In this document: piece after piece, positions 6,533-7,468 of the stretch
Position numbering within the stretch: the stretch's first letter is position 1
Layout: each line of letters starts with the position of its first letter
Assembly (NCBI GenBank): GCA_023405875.1
Contig: JAEXXN010000210.1
Location: 1-7,468, forward strand
Length of the DNA: 7,468 nucleotides
From: Bacillota bacterium
GTDB taxonomy: Bacteria > Bacillota > Clostridia > Lutisporales > Lutisporaceae
Reading direction: 5' to 3'
Position numbers and translations under genes: made by a program
Notes under the pieces: generated by a model
The model's database searches: none
The model's input: only the letters and a program-made list of their open reading frames with translations
Told to the model about the DNA's origin: nothing

Positions 6533-6944
6533 TAGTCTCACCTCCAAAGGATAATCCGTTTGTCAAATTAACTGTAAACCCGGCCCGCAGGCTGCTTTTC
6601 AACCTCTCAAAGCTGAAATCGGTAACCGACTTGATTTGCTCATGAGTCTCCAGAGCTTCTCTGACGGCCCGCTCCACTTCAGCGGTAAAAGTCTTATAGG
6701 GCAACTGCTGCTCCACCAGGCTTTCAAGCTCAATACCATGCTCCTGGTAGATCAGGTATTTGTACTTTTCTGTCCTGAGAGTTGAATGCACCCACTGCTT
6801 TATAACCTCTACCCCTTCTATTTCCACAAACCTTCCATCCCTGAGTACAAATTCTCCCCTATCGAAGTCAAAAAGAAATGATTTTCCGACCTCACGGGCC
6901 CTGCCTGTATTTGATAAATCATAGGTTAATTCGGGAAGCATCAT
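6525..6944 (-). CDS. xkdS: XkdS-like baseplate protein (DUF2634)
   Basis: This 139-residue protein matches DUF2634 (XkdS of PBSX), which is related in role to gp25/gpW-type baseplate wedge proteins. Typical signs are GKSFLFDFDRGEFVLRDGR (20-38), the EVIKQWVHSTLRTEKYKYLI segment (48-67) with its nearby YQEHGIELESLV, and the FTVNLTNGLSFGGETIV end. The start is ATG ATG at 6944/6941. The first ATG overlaps the preceding gene stop in ATGA, and AGGGTGG lies four bases before it and seven before the second, so the second ATG may be the one used. It lies between xkdR and xkdT as in PBSX-like prophages. Confidence 0.92.
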   Translation of the reverse strand: MMLPELTYDLSNTGRAREVGKSFLFDFDRGEFVLRDGRFVEIEGVEVIKQWVHSTLRTEKYKYLIYQEHGIELESLVEQQLPYKTFTAEVERAVREALETHEQIKSVTDFSFERLKSSLRAGFTVNLTNGLSFGGETIV

Positions 6945-7249
6945 ATCACCACCCTGTCCATGACATAATACAGCTGACCGTCTGCCGAAGGAAGCAGTAT
7001 GACACGCTCATGCACATTCAAGCCTTCATACAGTATAGCCACGGTTTGTCCGTTTATTTTTACCTCTTCCTCATGCTCTGTAAGCCTTTCCGGAATTATT
7101 AAATCATCGGTACCCAGGCTGAAGCTTATTCCCTCCGGCTCGATTACCATCGGTACTGCACTCCTGACTGTACCCATTACAAAGGATATTGTCGGTTTGT
7201 TCTCCCTTTCCTTGAACAGCATAGCCAGTTCAGTTATTCCATCTGCCAT
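6941..7249 (-). CDS. xkdR: XkdR-like baseplate hub-associated protein (DUF2577)
   Basis: This 102-residue protein matches DUF2577 (XkdR of PBSX). The N-terminal half has VMGTVRSAVPMVIEPEGISF and the middle has SLGTDDLIIPERLTEH. A small beta-rich C-terminus carries LNVHERVILLPSADGQLYYV (78-97), which resembles the OB-like fold of proteins that sit with the XkdQ hub. The start is ATG directly after the XkdQ TAA, with the strong site AAGGAGGTG six bases upstream. Length is normal for the family and no defect is seen. Confidence 0.9.
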   Translation of the reverse strand: MADGITELAMLFKERENKPTISFVMGTVRSAVPMVIEPEGISFSLGTDDLIIPERLTEHEEEVKINGQTVAILYEGLNVHERVILLPSADGQLYYVMDRVVI

Positions 7250-7468
7250 TTACGGCACCTCCTTCAATGTTAATGTCATAGTATGCTCTGTTCCTTCATA
7301 ATTGTGGGTATCAGAAGTGATTTCAAAAAAACCTGCCAAACCGGTCTTTTTTTCCTCGAGCTTTACATAGGTTCCGCTTATACATTCATTGAAGCCAATG
7401 CATTCAAGGTCGGTTTCCTTAAAGACCCGTCCAAGCTCCTTGAGCAGTTCCTTTGCTTTGGATACACC
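7250..7468 (-). CDS. xkdQ: XkdQ-like tail hub protein, C-terminal end (5' part outside window)
   Basis: The frame is open from the right window edge to TAA at 7250-7252 and gives the last 72 residues. They read KAKELLKELGRVFKETDLEC, then GTYVKLEEKKTGLAGFFEIT, SDTHNYEGTEHTMTL and LKEVP. The pattern of a short glycine-turn beta segment followed by FEITSDTHNYEGTEHTM is that of the C-terminus of XkdQ/YqbQ, the gpD-like central hub (gp27-type) of contractile tails. It is not in my list of complete genes because its start is beyond the window. It directly abuts xkdR (TAAATG), which fits the PBSX order and supports the call. Confidence 0.85.
   Translation of the reverse strand, partial: GVSKAKELLKELGRVFKETDLECIGFNECISGTYVKLEEKKTGLAGFFEITSDTHNYEGTEHTMTLTLKEVP

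Overview
The window carries the 3' part of a prophage contractile-tail (myovirus or PBSX-type) module with its lysis cassette, all read on the minus strand. A plus-strand gene of unknown function converges on it from the left. The host looks like a low- to mid-GC member of the Firmicutes, most likely an anaerobic clostridial relative. This rests on strong GGAGG-type ribosome binding sites, frequent TTG starts, and the gene order XkdQ-R-S-T-U (baseplate), fiber, M15 peptidase, XhlA, LL-H holin, which is common in clostridial prophages. The species cannot be named from the sequence alone.

Read in transcription order (right to left): the tail end of an XkdQ-like gene (7250 to the window edge), xkdR-like DUF2577 (6941-7249), xkdS-like DUF2634 (6525-6944), xkdT-like baseplate J (5459-6532) and xkdU/ymfQ-like DUF2313 (4915-5466). 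These are packed end to end with 4-8 base overlaps, and two of them start with TTG. Next come a modular tail fiber (3843-4907) and an AT-rich gene for a probable seven-bladed beta-propeller (2926-3828). These two are the likely host-recognition genes.

The 650 bases from 2274 to 2925 hold no intact gene. They contain a small tail-region gene broken by two nonsense codons and a frameshift (2571-2911), a second short coding remnant (2413-2517), a G-rich tract and a small hairpin. After this gap come the lysis genes: M15 peptidase endolysin (1815-2258), XhlA-like membrane protein (1447-1752) and LL-H-type holin (1093-1434).

The left end (2-1018, plus strand) is the C-terminal part of an unrecognised protein that ends at a clear rho-independent terminator (1033-1064). 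This is probably where the prophage late operon meets host or moron DNA. 

Together the minus-strand genes would finish the baseplate, attach receptor-binding proteins and lyse the cell. I see no CRISPR array, tRNA, rRNA, insertion sequence or integrase. I did not find a clearly new biological system. The points most worth a second look are the multiply broken gene, the propeller protein and the compositional break in the fiber region.
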